A stretch of DNA of 64,000 nt from the NCBI GenBank assembly GCA_963803755.1, contig CAWDNP010000003.1, positions 124,001 to 188,000 on the forward strand. The letters run 5' to 3'. Shown piece after piece: positions 33,900 through 42,343 of this stretch. Source of the stretch: CAVUPF01 sp963803755. Lineage in GTDB: Bacteria; Actinomycetota; Thermoleophilia; Solirubrobacterales; 70-9. Position 1 is the stretch's first letter, and each line of letters begins with the position of its first letter. The translations under genes and the position numbers were made by a program. The notes under the pieces are model-generated. The model saw only the letters and a list, made by a program, of their open reading frames with translations. It was not told the DNA's origin and searched no databases.

Positions 33900-35587
33900 C
33901 AGTAAGTCCTCTCCTGGGGCTCCCACTTGGTGATCGTCACCTCTGAGTATGAGATCTCCGGCCCGTCGTCGCTGCGCTGGAGGTCGATGTGTTTGAGCCA
34001 CTCCTCGTCATTTCGCTCCGGGAAGTCGGTGCGGTACTGGGCGCCGCGACTCTCCCTGCGCTCGAGGGCGCCGACGCAGGTGCACTCGGCGTTGTCGAGC
34101 ATGTAGCCGAGCTCGATCGCCGCCAGGACGTCCTGGTTAAAGACGCGGCCGCGGTCGTCGATGTAGGCCAAGGAGGCCTCCTCCTTGAGGCGGCGCACGA
34201 TCTCAAGCGCCTCCTGGATGCCGGCCTCCTCACGGAAGACTGCGACGTGTTTGTCCATCGTCTGGCCCAGCTCCAGCTTGATCTCCGAGACGCGGCGGCC
34301 GGAGCCCTTCTCGCGGGAGGAGATCGCGTCGATGTTGGCCTGCTCGGCCTCCAGCGCCTGCTTGGAGGGGCGCGAGCCGTCGATTCGCTTGGCCCGAGCG
34401 GCGGCGTTCACCCCGGAGCGGCGCCCGAAGATCAGCGTGTCGAGCAGCGAGTTGGCCCCGAGCCGGTTGCCGCCGTGGACCGACACACAGGCGGTCTCAC
34501 CGGCGGCGTAGAGGCCGGGGATGTCGGTACGCCCGTCGACGTCGGTCTTGACGCCGCCCATCGTGTAGTGGTTGCCGGGCTTTATGTGGATCGGTTCGCG
34601 GGTGATGTCGACGCCGGCGAAGTCGCGGCCGACCAGGACGATCTCGCGCAGCGCCTCGTGAATGCGCTTCTTCGGCACCACGGTGATGTCGAGGGCGACG
34701 GTGCCGTCGGGAAAGCCGCGCCCCTCGTTGATCTCGGTCTGCTCAGCGCGGGAGACGACGTCGCGCGAGGCCAGCTCCATCTTGTTTGGCGCGTAGCGCT
34801 CCATGAAGCGCTCGCCTTTGGCGTTGAGCAGGTGGGCACCCTCGCCGCGGGCGCCCTCTGTGATCAGGAACCCCTTCCCGGCCAGCGTCGTCGGGTGGTA
34901 CTGGATCATCTCCATGTCCATCAGCTTCGCCCCGACCCGGTAGGCCATCGCGATCCCATCTCCGGTGCAGATCAGCGCGTTGGTGGTCGGCTTCCAGACC
35001 TGGCCGTTGCCGCCGCAGGCGAGGATTACCGCCTTCGCCCTGAACAGCTCCATCGAGCCGTCGGCGATGTTGCGGGTGACGGCGCCGCAGCACTCGCCGT
35101 CCTCGTTCATCGCCAGCGCCGTGCAGAACCACTCCTCGTAGCGACGAACCTGCTCGGAGTGCTTCATCAGCTGCTCGTAGAGCACGTGCATGATCGCCTG
35201 GCCGGTGATGTCGGCGACGTAGTAGGTGCGGGCCGCGGAGGCGCCGCCGAAGGCCCGGGTGCCGAGCTTGCCCTCCTCGTTGCGGTGGAAGGTGACGCCG
35301 AGATGCTCGAGGTGGAGGATCTCCTCCGGCGCCTCGCGGCACATGATCTCGATCGCGTCTTGGTCGCCGAGGTAGTCGGACCCCTTGATTGTGTCGAAGG
35401 CGTGGGACTCCCAGGAGTCGCCGGGGTTGAGCGCCGCGTTGATCCCGCCCTGGGCCGCGTTGGAGTGGGAGCGAACCGGGTGGACCTTGCTGAGGATCCC
35501 GACCGATACTCCCTGCTCGGCGCCCGCCAGCGCCGCCCGCTGCCCGGCCAGGCCAGCGCCGATTACCAGTACGTCATGAGTGGGCAC
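33899..35587 (-). CDS. sdhA: Succinate dehydrogenase/fumarate reductase flavoprotein subunit
   Basis: This 562-residue protein begins THDVLVIGAGLAGQRAALAG. The covalent-FAD region is KVHPVRSHSNAAQGGINAAL, with the flavin-binding His in RSHS. The active-site loops include FLITEGARGEGAHL and the Arg region near HIKPGNHYTMGGVKTD, followed by GLYAAGETACVSVHGGNRLGANSL. It oxidises succinate and passes electrons to SdhB. GTG 35587 is preferred because upstream codons do not match the family and a TAGCAT box ends 8 bases before it. The operon is sdhA-sdhB-sdhE, with no sdhC/sdhD genes. Confidence 0.94.
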   Translation of the reverse strand: MPTHDVLVIGAGLAGQRAALAGAEQGVSVGILSKVHPVRSHSNAAQGGINAALNPGDSWESHAFDTIKGSDYLGDQDAIEIMCREAPEEILHLEHLGVTFHRNEEGKLGTRAFGGASAARTYYVADITGQAIMHVLYEQLMKHSEQVRRYEEWFCTALAMNEDGECCGAVTRNIADGSMELFRAKAVILACGGNGQVWKPTTNALICTGDGIAMAYRVGAKLMDMEMIQYHPTTLAGKGFLITEGARGEGAHLLNAKGERFMERYAPNKMELASRDVVSRAEQTEINEGRGFPDGTVALDITVVPKKRIHEALREIVLVGRDFAGVDITREPIHIKPGNHYTMGGVKTDVDGRTDIPGLYAAGETACVSVHGGNRLGANSLLDTLIFGRRSGVNAAARAKRIDGSRPSKQALEAEQANIDAISSREKGSGRRVSEIKLELGQTMDKHVAVFREEAGIQEALEIVRRLKEEASLAYIDDRGRVFNQDVLAAIELGYMLDNAECTCVGALERRESRGAQYRTDFPERNDEEWLKHIDLQRSDDGPEISYSEVTITKWEPQERTY

Positions 35588-35595
35588 GAGCGCGG

Positions 35596-35633
35596 ATGCT
35601 ATAGAGCAGAAATCCGACAGCGCGGTCGGATTT
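35596..35633. promoter_or_regulatory. sdhA promoter and 24-bp palindrome in the sdhA/protease gap
   Basis: On the minus strand TAGCAT (35596-35601) ends 8 bases before the sdhA GTG. Just upstream is AAATCCGAC-AGCGCG-GTCGGATTT (35610-35633), with perfect 9-bp arms. The palindrome is placed to affect sdhA and, on the other side, the protease gene at 35657. Confidence 0.5.
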
Positions 35634-35656
35634 TCCTGGCCGCTTACCATTGAGCG

Positions 35657-36835
35657 ATGCTTGGCGGTGGCTCGATCACCCTCTTCCACGTTCGCGGGAT
35701 CCGGATCGCGGTCGACTGGTCCTGGTTCCTCGTCCTCTTCCTGGTGATCTTCTGGCTATCGCCGATCTACGGGCGCGTGCTCGGGCAGCCCAGCTCTTCC
35801 ACCGCCCCCTTCGCTCTCGCCGTGGCGAGCGCCATCGGGTTCTTCGGGTCGATCGTCCTGCACGAGCTGGGTCACGCGGAGGCCGCGCGACGCCACGGGA
35901 TCGGTATCTCCAGCATCCAACTCTGGATCTTCGGCGGAATGGCGCGGATGGACCGGGAGCCCGACAGCCCGGCCACGGAGTTCGAGGTGGCGATTGCGGG
36001 CCCGCTGGTGACGCTGGCGATCGTTATCGCCCTTAGCGCGATCGGCCTCCTCGTCGCCGGGCCGCATCAGTTCAAGGAGGCGATGCCCTTCGAAAACCGA
36101 GCCGGTGTCTCCGGCGTGCTGGCGATGATCGACTGGCTCGCCTTCATCAATCTCCTCGTCCTCGTCTTCAACCTGCTTCCCGCCTTCCCGATGGACGGCG
36201 GCCGCGTCGCCCGCGCGATCGCCTGGTGGCGGACCGGGGACCAGGCCTCGGCGACGCGTTTCGCCGCGACGCTTGGCCGCGTCTTCGGATACCTATTCAT
36301 CGGCGGTGGGCTGCTGCTGGTTGCGGGGGGATATGCCTTCGAAGGGATCTGGCTGGCGCTGATCGGGTTGGTGATCAATGGCTCGGCGCGGGGGGCCGCG
36401 ATGCAGACGGCGATCTCCAGCCGCATCGGAGGGATGCGGGTCGCCGACGTGATGGACCGCGAACCGGTGGCGATCCCGGGCGAGCTGAGCGTCGAACAGG
36501 CGCTCGATGAGTACTTCCTTCGCTACCGCTGGCCTTGGTTCCCGGTAGTCGATGCCGCCTATCGCTTCCTGGGGCTGCTGGAGCGAGAACGGGCCGACGA
36601 GGTTCCCGAGGTGTCGCGTGCCACCTCCCTGGTCTCAGAGCTCTTAGAGCGAGACCGGGGGTCACTGCACGTCAGCGAGGATGCCCCGCTCGACTCCCTC
36701 CTGGCAAACCAGAACCTGCGCCGCTTCGGCGCCCTGATGGCGGTCGACGCCGACGGGCGCCTCAGCGGCGTGATAACCGTGGAGCAAGTGGGTCGGGCGC
36801 TTCGCGATGCGACTATGGGCGGTGCCGCTCGATGA
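35657..36835 (+). CDS. Site-2 protease family (M50) metalloprotease with CBS domains
   Basis: The protein has 392 residues. The membrane zinc-protease motifs are HELGH (about residue 74) and NLLPAFPMDGGRV (about 175), within six helices. Residues 255-385 hold two CBS modules (RVADVMDREPVAIPGELSVE, then a second). This is the Rip3/SpoIVFB-like subgroup, which cuts substrates inside the membrane. CBS domains often sense adenine nucleotides. The 3' end overlaps the convergent aidB gene by 23 bases. Confidence 0.88.
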   Translation: MLGGGSITLFHVRGIRIAVDWSWFLVLFLVIFWLSPIYGRVLGQPSSSTAPFALAVASAIGFFGSIVLHELGHAEAARRHGIGISSIQLWIFGGMARMDREPDSPATEFEVAIAGPLVTLAIVIALSAIGLLVAGPHQFKEAMPFENRAGVSGVLAMIDWLAFINLLVLVFNLLPAFPMDGGRVARAIAWWRTGDQASATRFAATLGRVFGYLFIGGGLLLVAGGYAFEGIWLALIGLVINGSARGAAMQTAISSRIGGMRVADVMDREPVAIPGELSVEQALDEYFLRYRWPWFPVVDAAYRFLGLLERERADEVPEVSRATSLVSELLERDRGSLHVSEDAPLDSLLANQNLRRFGALMAVDADGRLSGVITVEQVGRALRDATMGGAAR

Positions 36836-38475
36836 TGCGGGTGAAATCGGCGCCGGAAGGCAGAGTGCCGAAAGCCTGGCCCCAGTCGCCTGAGAGGCGC
36901 GACGCGCAGAAAGCGTCGGCCACGGCCTCATCGCCATGGCGGAGGAGGAGGGAGGCCTGTAGGGCCAGTGCCATCCGCTCGACTATGCGGCGGGCGCGGT
37001 GTTGGATCGTCTCGACGTCACCGGGGATTTCGTCGCGCAGTGAGGTGATGTAGGCCTCTAGCTTGGGCTCAGCTCCCGCGCCTGCCAGGACTTCGGAGAA
37101 GAAGGCCTCCACTGAGGCGGGGTTCTTGACCATCGCCCTCAAGACGTCGAGGCACTGGACGTTGCCCGAGCCCTCCCAGATCGAGGCCAGGGGACTCTCG
37201 CGGAAGAGGCGCGGCATACCGGAGTCCTCGACGTAGCCATTGCCGCCGAGGCACTCCAGGCACTCGACCGCGTGTGAGGGCGCGCGCTTGCAGAGCCAGT
37301 ACTTGAGGACCGGGTTGGCGAGGCGGCGGAACTCTGTTGCCTCCTCCTCGCCCGCGGCGACCTCGTCGTAGCTGCGCGCCAGGCGCATCGCGGAAACGGT
37401 TGCCGCCTCGGACTCGATGCACAGGTCTGCCAGCACGTTCCGCATCAAGGGCTGGTCGATCAGCTCGGCGCCGAAGGCGGAGCGGTGGGCGGTGTGGTGG
37501 AGGGCCTGGACGACGCCGGCGCGGTAGCCGGCGGTGGCGCCGATCACGCAGTCGAGCCGAGTGTGGTTGACCATCTCGATGATGGTGGGTACGCCGCGTC
37601 CCTCTTCGCCCAGCATCTGCGCCCAGGCGCCGCGGAACTCGACCTCGCTGGAGGCGTTGGAGCGGTTGCCGAGCTTGTCCTTGAGGCGCTGGATATGGAA
37701 GCGGTTGCGCTCACCGTCCGGGGTCCAGCGGGGCATCAGGAAGCAGGAGATGCCGGAGTCGGTCTGGGCGAGGACGAGGAAGGCGTCACACATCGGCGCC
37801 GAGCAGAACCACTTGTGGCCGACGATCTCATACTCGGCCCCCGGGCCGCCCCCGTTCAGCGGGGTCGCCGTGGTCGTGTTGGCGCGCACGTCAGAGCCAC
37901 CCTGCTTCTCGGTCATCGCCATCCCGCAGAGCGAGCCCCTCTTGCCCGCGGCCGGTGCCGAGGTCTCGTCGTAGTCCAGCGAGAGGAAGCGCGGCTCCCA
38001 TTCCTCGGCCAGCTCCGGTTGCTTGCGCAGTGCCGGGATCGCCGAGTAGGTCATCGAGAGCGGGCAGCCGACCCCACTCTCGGCCTGCATCAGCTGCGTG
38101 AACATCGCGGCGCGAGCGACGTTGGCGCCGGTCCCTGGCTCGCGCCAGGGCATCGCGTGAAGCCCGCTGCCCACCCCGATCCGCAGCAGTTCGTGCCAGG
38201 AGCTGTCGAACTCGACCTCGTCAATACGGTGCCCGTAGCGGTCGTGGGTGCGCAGGACCGGCTTGCGCTCGTTCGCCTCAAAGCCCCAGCGGATCGTCTG
38301 ATGAGAGCCGCATATCGCGGCCAGCTCCCGGGTGCGGTCCTCGGCCCACTCCCCCTTCGCGGCGCAGCGCCTCGACCAGCGGGCGATCGGCGTCGAAGGG
38401 GTTGTAGTCCTCCAGCGGGGGCGGCTGGTTGAAGACCTCGTGCGTGCTCGGGGCCGAACGCTCGACGGTTGCCAT
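36813..38475 (-). CDS. aidB: AidB-type acyl-CoA dehydrogenase, apparent +1 frameshift
   Basis: The N-terminus from ATG 38475 reads STHEVFNQPPPLEDYNPFDA and DRPLVEALRREG, characteristic of AidB. At a run of five C (38351-38355) one base appears extra. After it the frame continues EWAEDRTRELAAICGSHQ to 36813 for 553 residues. FAD-binding and catalytic blocks are AMTEKQGGSDVRANTT, MPRLFRESPLASIWEGSGN and LECLGGNGYVEDSG. AidB proteins bind DNA and protect against alkylation; catalysis on acyl-CoAs is weak. It is divergent from icd. Confidence 0.85.
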
Positions 38476-38536
38476 CGCCTCGATTGTGTCACTTCGGGCG
38501 CTCGGCTCGCGGCATCCGCGACCGGTGTGCGGCAGG

Positions 38537-38542
38537 TAGCAT
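38537..38542 (+). promoter_or_regulatory. Candidate -10 box (TAGCAT) of icd
   Basis: It ends 9 bases before the icd GTG, with no Shine-Dalgarno, and is identical to the box before sdhA. It implies leaderless mRNA. Confidence 0.45.
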
Positions 38543-38551
38543 CGCGCGGCG

Positions 38552-39766
38552 GTGGCAAAGATCTCGGTCAAGAACCCGATCGTCGAGCTCGACGGCGATG
38601 AGATGACCCGGATCATCTGGGCCTTCATCAAGGAGCAGCTGGTCCTTCCCTACCTCGACGTCGAGCTGGTCTACTTCGATCTCGGGATCGAGAGTCGCGA
38701 TGCGACTGAGGACCGGGTCACGGTTGACGCGGCGAACGCGATCAAGGAGCACGGGGTGGGCGTCAAGTGCGCGACGATCACCCCTGATGAGGCGCGGGTC
38801 GAGGAGTTCGGGCTGAGGGCGATGTACCGCTCGCCCAATGGGACGATCCGCAACATCCTCGGCGGCGTCATCTTCCGCGAGCCGATCGTGATCTCCAACA
38901 TCCCGCGGCTGGTGCCAGGCTGGACCAAGCCGATCGTGATCGGCCGCCACGCCTTTGGCGATCAGTACCGCGCGACCGACATGGTGATCCCCGGCGAAGG
39001 AACCCTGACGCTGACATACACGCCAGGAGACGGTGCCAGGCCGATCGAGCTCAATGTTTATGACTTCCCCGGCGGCGGCGTCGCGATGGCGATGTACAAC
39101 CTTGACGATTCGATCCGCGACTTCGCCCGCGCTTCGATGCGATATGGCCTCGACCGTGGTTACCCCGTCTACCTCTCGACCAAGAACACGATCCTGAAGC
39201 GCTATGACGGACGCTTCAAGGACATCTTCGCCGAAGTCTATGAGAGCGAGTTCAGGGCCGAGTTCGAGGTTGCGGGACTCACCTACGAACACCGCCTGAT
39301 CGACGACATGGTCGCCGCGGCGCTGAAGTGGGAGGGCGGTTACGTGTGGGCCTGCAAGAACTACGACGGTGACGTGCAGTCCGACACCGTCGCTCAGGGC
39401 TTCGGCTCGCTGGGGCTGATGACGAGCGTCCTGATGAGCGCCGACGGGCGGACCGTCGAGGCCGAGGCGGCGCACGGCACAGTCACTCGTCACTATCGCC
39501 AGCACCAGCAGGGCAAACCGACTTCCACCAACCCGATCGCCTCGATCTTCGCCTGGACCCAGGGGCTTTCGGCTCGCGGCCGCCTGGACGACACGCCCGA
39601 TGTCTCACGCTTTGCCGAGACCCTCGAGCGGGTCTGCGTAGAGACGGTCGAAAGCGGCAAGATGACCAAGGACCTTGCGCTGCTCGTCGGTCCCAACCAG
39701 GAGTTTCAGACCACACAGGAGTTCCTGGCCTCGATCGAGGAGAACCTCCAGCAGGTGATGGCGTAG
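38552..39766 (+). CDS. icd: Isocitrate dehydrogenase (NADP+), eukaryote-like type
   Basis: This 404-residue protein begins with KNPIVELDGDEMTRIIWAFI, which marks the homodimeric subfamily found in eukaryotes and many actinobacteria rather than the E. coli type. Substrate and metal sites include SPNGTIRNILGG, the DDMVAAALK region and the C-terminal AAHGTVTRHYRQHQQGK. It converts isocitrate to 2-oxoglutarate. The start is GTG 38552. mdh follows after 36 bases, so the two TCA genes may be co-transcribed. Confidence 0.95.
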   Translation: MAKISVKNPIVELDGDEMTRIIWAFIKEQLVLPYLDVELVYFDLGIESRDATEDRVTVDAANAIKEHGVGVKCATITPDEARVEEFGLRAMYRSPNGTIRNILGGVIFREPIVISNIPRLVPGWTKPIVIGRHAFGDQYRATDMVIPGEGTLTLTYTPGDGARPIELNVYDFPGGGVAMAMYNLDDSIRDFARASMRYGLDRGYPVYLSTKNTILKRYDGRFKDIFAEVYESEFRAEFEVAGLTYEHRLIDDMVAAALKWEGGYVWACKNYDGDVQSDTVAQGFGSLGLMTSVLMSADGRTVEAEAAHGTVTRHYRQHQQGKPTSTNPIASIFAWTQGLSARGRLDDTPDVSRFAETLERVCVETVESGKMTKDLALLVGPNQEFQTTQEFLASIEENLQQVMA

Positions 39767-39802
39767 CGGCTCTAAACCCACGACTCCAGGAGAACCGATT
39801 CC

Positions 39803-40789
39803 GTGAGCACACCCGTCAAGGTCACCGTCACCGGCGCCGCCGGCCAGATCGGCTATGCGCTTTTGTTCCGGATCGCCAGCGGCCAGATGCTCGGCCCCGA
39901 CACCCCGGTCGAGCTGAGCCTGCTGGAGATCCCCGATGCCATCAAGGCAGCCGAGGGCACCGCGATGGAGCTGGACGACTGCGCCTTCCCCCTGCTTCGC
40001 CGTGTCGATATCTCAGACGATCCGGGGCAGGCGTTCAACGGCGCCAACGTGGCCTTGCTGGTCGGTGCCCGTCCGCGCGGGCCGGGCATGGAGCGCTCCG
40101 ACCTACTGGAGGCCAACGGCGGCATCTTCAAGCCCCAGGGCGAGGCGATCAACGCCGGCGCCGCCGACGACGTCAAGGTACTGGTGGTCGGCAACCCGGC
40201 CAACACCAACTGCCTGATCGCGATGTCGAATGCACCCGACGTGCCGCGCGAGCGCTTCACCGCGATGACCCGCCTCGACCACAACCGGGCGATCTCCCAG
40301 CTCGCCAACAAGCTCGGCCAGCCGGTCGCCGCTGTGACCAAGATGACGATCTGGGGCAACCACTCGACCACCCAGTATCCGGATCTGGTCAACGCCAGGG
40401 TGAACGGCGAGAGCGCCTGGGACGCGGTCGACGACGAGGCATGGATCGCCGATGAGTTCATCCCTCGTGTGGCAAAGCGTGGCGCCGAGGTGATCTCTGC
40501 CCGCGGGGCGTCGAGCGCGGCCTCCGCGGCCAACGCGGCGATCGACCACATCCACGACTGGGTCCTCGGCACGCCGCAGGGCGACTGGGTCTCGATGTCG
40601 GTTCCCGCCGACGGCTCCTATGGTGTCGAGGAGGGAATCGTCAGCGGCTATCCCTGCGCTTGTGAGGGCGGGGAGTGGAGGATCGTCGAGGGACTCGAGA
40701 TTCCGGCGTTCTCCCGCGCCCGGATCGATGCCAGCGCCGCAGAGCTGCGCGAGGAGCGCGACGCGGTCAGCCAGCTCGGCCTGATCTAG
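39803..40789 (+). CDS. mdh: Malate dehydrogenase
   Basis: This 328-residue protein has the NAD-binding start VTVTGAAGQIGYALLFRIA, the arginine loop GARPRGPGMERSDLL and the catalytic dyad Asp/His in TRLDHNRA and TIWGNHSTTQYPD. It is the cytosolic-type MDH found in actinobacteria. It interconverts malate and oxaloacetate. The start is GTG 39803; GGAG lies about 12 bases upstream. A strong shared terminator follows. Confidence 0.96.
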   Translation: MSTPVKVTVTGAAGQIGYALLFRIASGQMLGPDTPVELSLLEIPDAIKAAEGTAMELDDCAFPLLRRVDISDDPGQAFNGANVALLVGARPRGPGMERSDLLEANGGIFKPQGEAINAGAADDVKVLVVGNPANTNCLIAMSNAPDVPRERFTAMTRLDHNRAISQLANKLGQPVAAVTKMTIWGNHSTTQYPDLVNARVNGESAWDAVDDEAWIADEFIPRVAKRGAEVISARGASSAASAANAAIDHIHDWVLGTPQGDWVSMSVPADGSYGVEEGIVSGYPCACEGGEWRIVEGLEIPAFSRARIDASAAELREERDAVSQLGLI

Positions 40790-40799
40790 ATCCAACAAA

Positions 40800-40830
40800 G
40801 AAGGCCGGCCCCGATTCGGGGCCGGCCTTC
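40800..40830. terminator. Bidirectional terminator between mdh and the AT-hook gene
   Basis: A perfect palindrome with 15-bp arms (GAAGGCCGGCCCCGA and its complement) around one central T lies between convergent genes. On the minus strand it is followed by the T-rich CTTTGTTGG. Confidence 0.85.
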
Positions 40831-40856
40831 TCGCAAGTCCTTTCCTGCGGAAACGC

Positions 40857-41252
40857 TTAGGCAGCGTGGTACTGGCGGCCTTTCTTCTTCACCCTTCCCT
40901 CTTTCTCGAGGTCGCCGAGGACCCGGTAGAGGTAGTTGGGCTTGATTTTCATCGTCTTGGCGATCTCCGACGCGTTGATGCCGGGCTTTTTCTCGATCAG
41001 GCCGACCGCCTGGTCAGCGCGGGTGCCGCCACGGCGTCGACGGCGACGTCGACGGGGGGCGCCGGCTTTTTTGGAGGTCGAGCCCCGCGGGCGGCCGGGG
41101 CCGCGACGACGGGTGGTGGTGGTAGTAGAGCCTTTGTTGCCGACCAGGCCCGCGAGGGCGTTCTCAAGGCGATGCCGCTCCTCGTCGAGCTCGGCGATAC
41201 GCTTCACGAGCAACTCGCGAGCCTCGTCAAGTACGTTGGAAATGCTTGCCAT
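40857..41252 (-). CDS. AT-hook and winged-helix DNA-binding protein
   Basis: The protein has 131 residues. A coiled-coil N-terminus (LDEARELLVKRIAELDEERH) is followed by a Thr-rich spacer, an AT-hook core (RRGPGRPRG), a run of Arg (RRRRRRRR) and a C-terminal winged helix (INASEIAKTMKIKPNYLYRV, then LEKEGRVKKKGRQYH). It resembles the nucleoid-structuring proteins that bind the minor groove and silence DNA in actinobacteria, but it is not Lsr2. The upstream DNA has a tandem 6-bp repeat. Confidence 0.75.
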   Translation of the reverse strand: MASISNVLDEARELLVKRIAELDEERHRLENALAGLVGNKGSTTTTTRRRGPGRPRGSTSKKAGAPRRRRRRRRGGTRADQAVGLIEKKPGINASEIAKTMKIKPNYLYRVLGDLEKEGRVKKKGRQYHAA

Positions 41253-41303
41253 CTCTTCCTTTCCATCGGTAAGACGTCTGCCATCGCGCAGTGTGGCACA
41301 GAG

Positions 41304-41327
41304 TCACTGTCACTGTCACTGTGACTG
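41304..41327. repeat. Tandem hexamer TCACTG (three copies plus one variant)
   Basis: Three perfect TCACTG units and one TGACTG lie 52-75 bases upstream of the AT-hook gene. The variant makes the array partly self-complementary. It could be a binding array or a slippage-prone promoter element. Confidence 0.55.
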
Positions 41328-41376
41328 TGCGTTTGATCCAGAAGAGCTGCGTATATAGGCCGATTCTGGCCTTGTT

Positions 41377-42267
41377 TCAGATCGCCTTCTGGGCCTGACG
41401 CTCCGGTGGGATTCTCACCACGTTCCAAGCCAGGCCGAGCTTCTCCATGGCTGATATGACCAGTGCGGAGGGGTCCAGCTCCCACCGTTTGAGGCCGTGG
41501 ACGGCAGAGCGGGGGAAGGCGTGGTGGTTGTGATGCCAGGACTCGCCAAGCGAAGGCAGGGATAGCCAAAAGACGTTGGTCGAGCGATCGTCGGTCTTGA
41601 ATCGGCGGCTGCCGAGGAAGTGACAGACCGAGTTGACGCTCCAGGTGATGTGGTGAACGAAGAATATCCGCACCAGTCCACCCCACAGCAACCCGGTCGC
41701 CGCTCCTACCAGAGTGCCGCTGAGGAGGTATCCGGCCAGGGTGGGGACGGCCAGGCTGAGAAGGACGAGCGGCACGAAGCGGCGACCGATCAGGCGCATC
41801 CCGCGGTCCTCGTAGAGGTCTGGGGCATAACGCTTCCAGTCGGCCCTCCCCTGTGTCGACATCAGCCAGCCGGAGTGCGCGTGCCACAACCCGCTCAGTA
41901 CCCCGCCAACCCCATTGCCGTGGCCAACGTGAGGGCTGTGCGGGTCGCCCTCTTCATCGGTGTGGGCGTGGTGCTTGCGATGGTCGGCGACCCAGGAGAT
42001 CACCGGTCCCTGCACTGCCATTGAGCCGAGCACAGCGAAGACGTACTCGATCGGCTTTGAGGTCTGGAAGGAGCGGTGGGTGAGGAGCCGGTGAAAGCCG
42101 ACGGTGATGCCGATTGCGGTCAGCAGGTACATCGCCGCCGCGATCGCAAGGTCGGCGGGGCTGACCAGGCTGTTCCAGAGCAGCGCGATCGCCGCCAGCG
42201 TGGCGGCGAAGGGAACGACCACGGCGCCCAGGTTGGCGGTCTTCTCGACTTTGGTCATCTCACCCAT
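41377..42267 (-). CDS. Fatty acid (acyl-CoA/acyl-lipid) desaturase
   Basis: This 296-residue membrane diiron enzyme has the three histidine boxes of delta-9 desaturases: HRLLTH, HRKHHAHTD and HHNHHAFP. It has four or five helices. It introduces a double bond into long acyl chains, adjusting membrane fluidity. ATG 42267 is chosen; GTG 42273 two codons upstream is possible. It is divergent from the PucR-type regulator across a palindrome. Confidence 0.92.
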   Translation of the reverse strand: MGEMTKVEKTANLGAVVVPFAATLAAIALLWNSLVSPADLAIAAAMYLLTAIGITVGFHRLLTHRSFQTSKPIEYVFAVLGSMAVQGPVISWVADHRKHHAHTDEEGDPHSPHVGHGNGVGGVLSGLWHAHSGWLMSTQGRADWKRYAPDLYEDRGMRLIGRRFVPLVLLSLAVPTLAGYLLSGTLVGAATGLLWGGLVRIFFVHHITWSVNSVCHFLGSRRFKTDDRSTNVFWLSLPSLGESWHHNHHAFPRSAVHGLKRWELDPSALVISAMEKLGLAWNVVRIPPERQAQKAI

Positions 42268-42305
42268 CGACACAACTTACGTGTGAAAGTGAGGTATGAA
42301 TTAAC

Positions 42306-42323
42306 CTTGAAGCCAACTTCAAG
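42306..42323. promoter_or_regulatory. Palindromic operator candidate between desaturase and pucR
   Basis: CTTGAAG-CCAA-CTTCAAG has perfect 7-bp arms, 39 bases upstream of the desaturase ATG and 21 bases upstream of the regulator ATG. It fits a site by which the regulator controls both genes. Confidence 0.55.
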
Positions 42324-42343
42324 ACCGAGTTCTTATTAGATAG

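Noticed and set aside
33989..35653. Very long open frame antisense to sdhA (and similar ones opposite sdhB, icd, aidB, glyS and metG)
   Set aside because: These mirror the third-position GC bias of the real genes and encode repetitive Asp/Gly/Arg/Val sequence.
41304..41327. CRISPR-like or mobile-element origin of the hexamer repeat
   Set aside because: The units are 6 bases with no spacers, and no cas genes or transposase are present.
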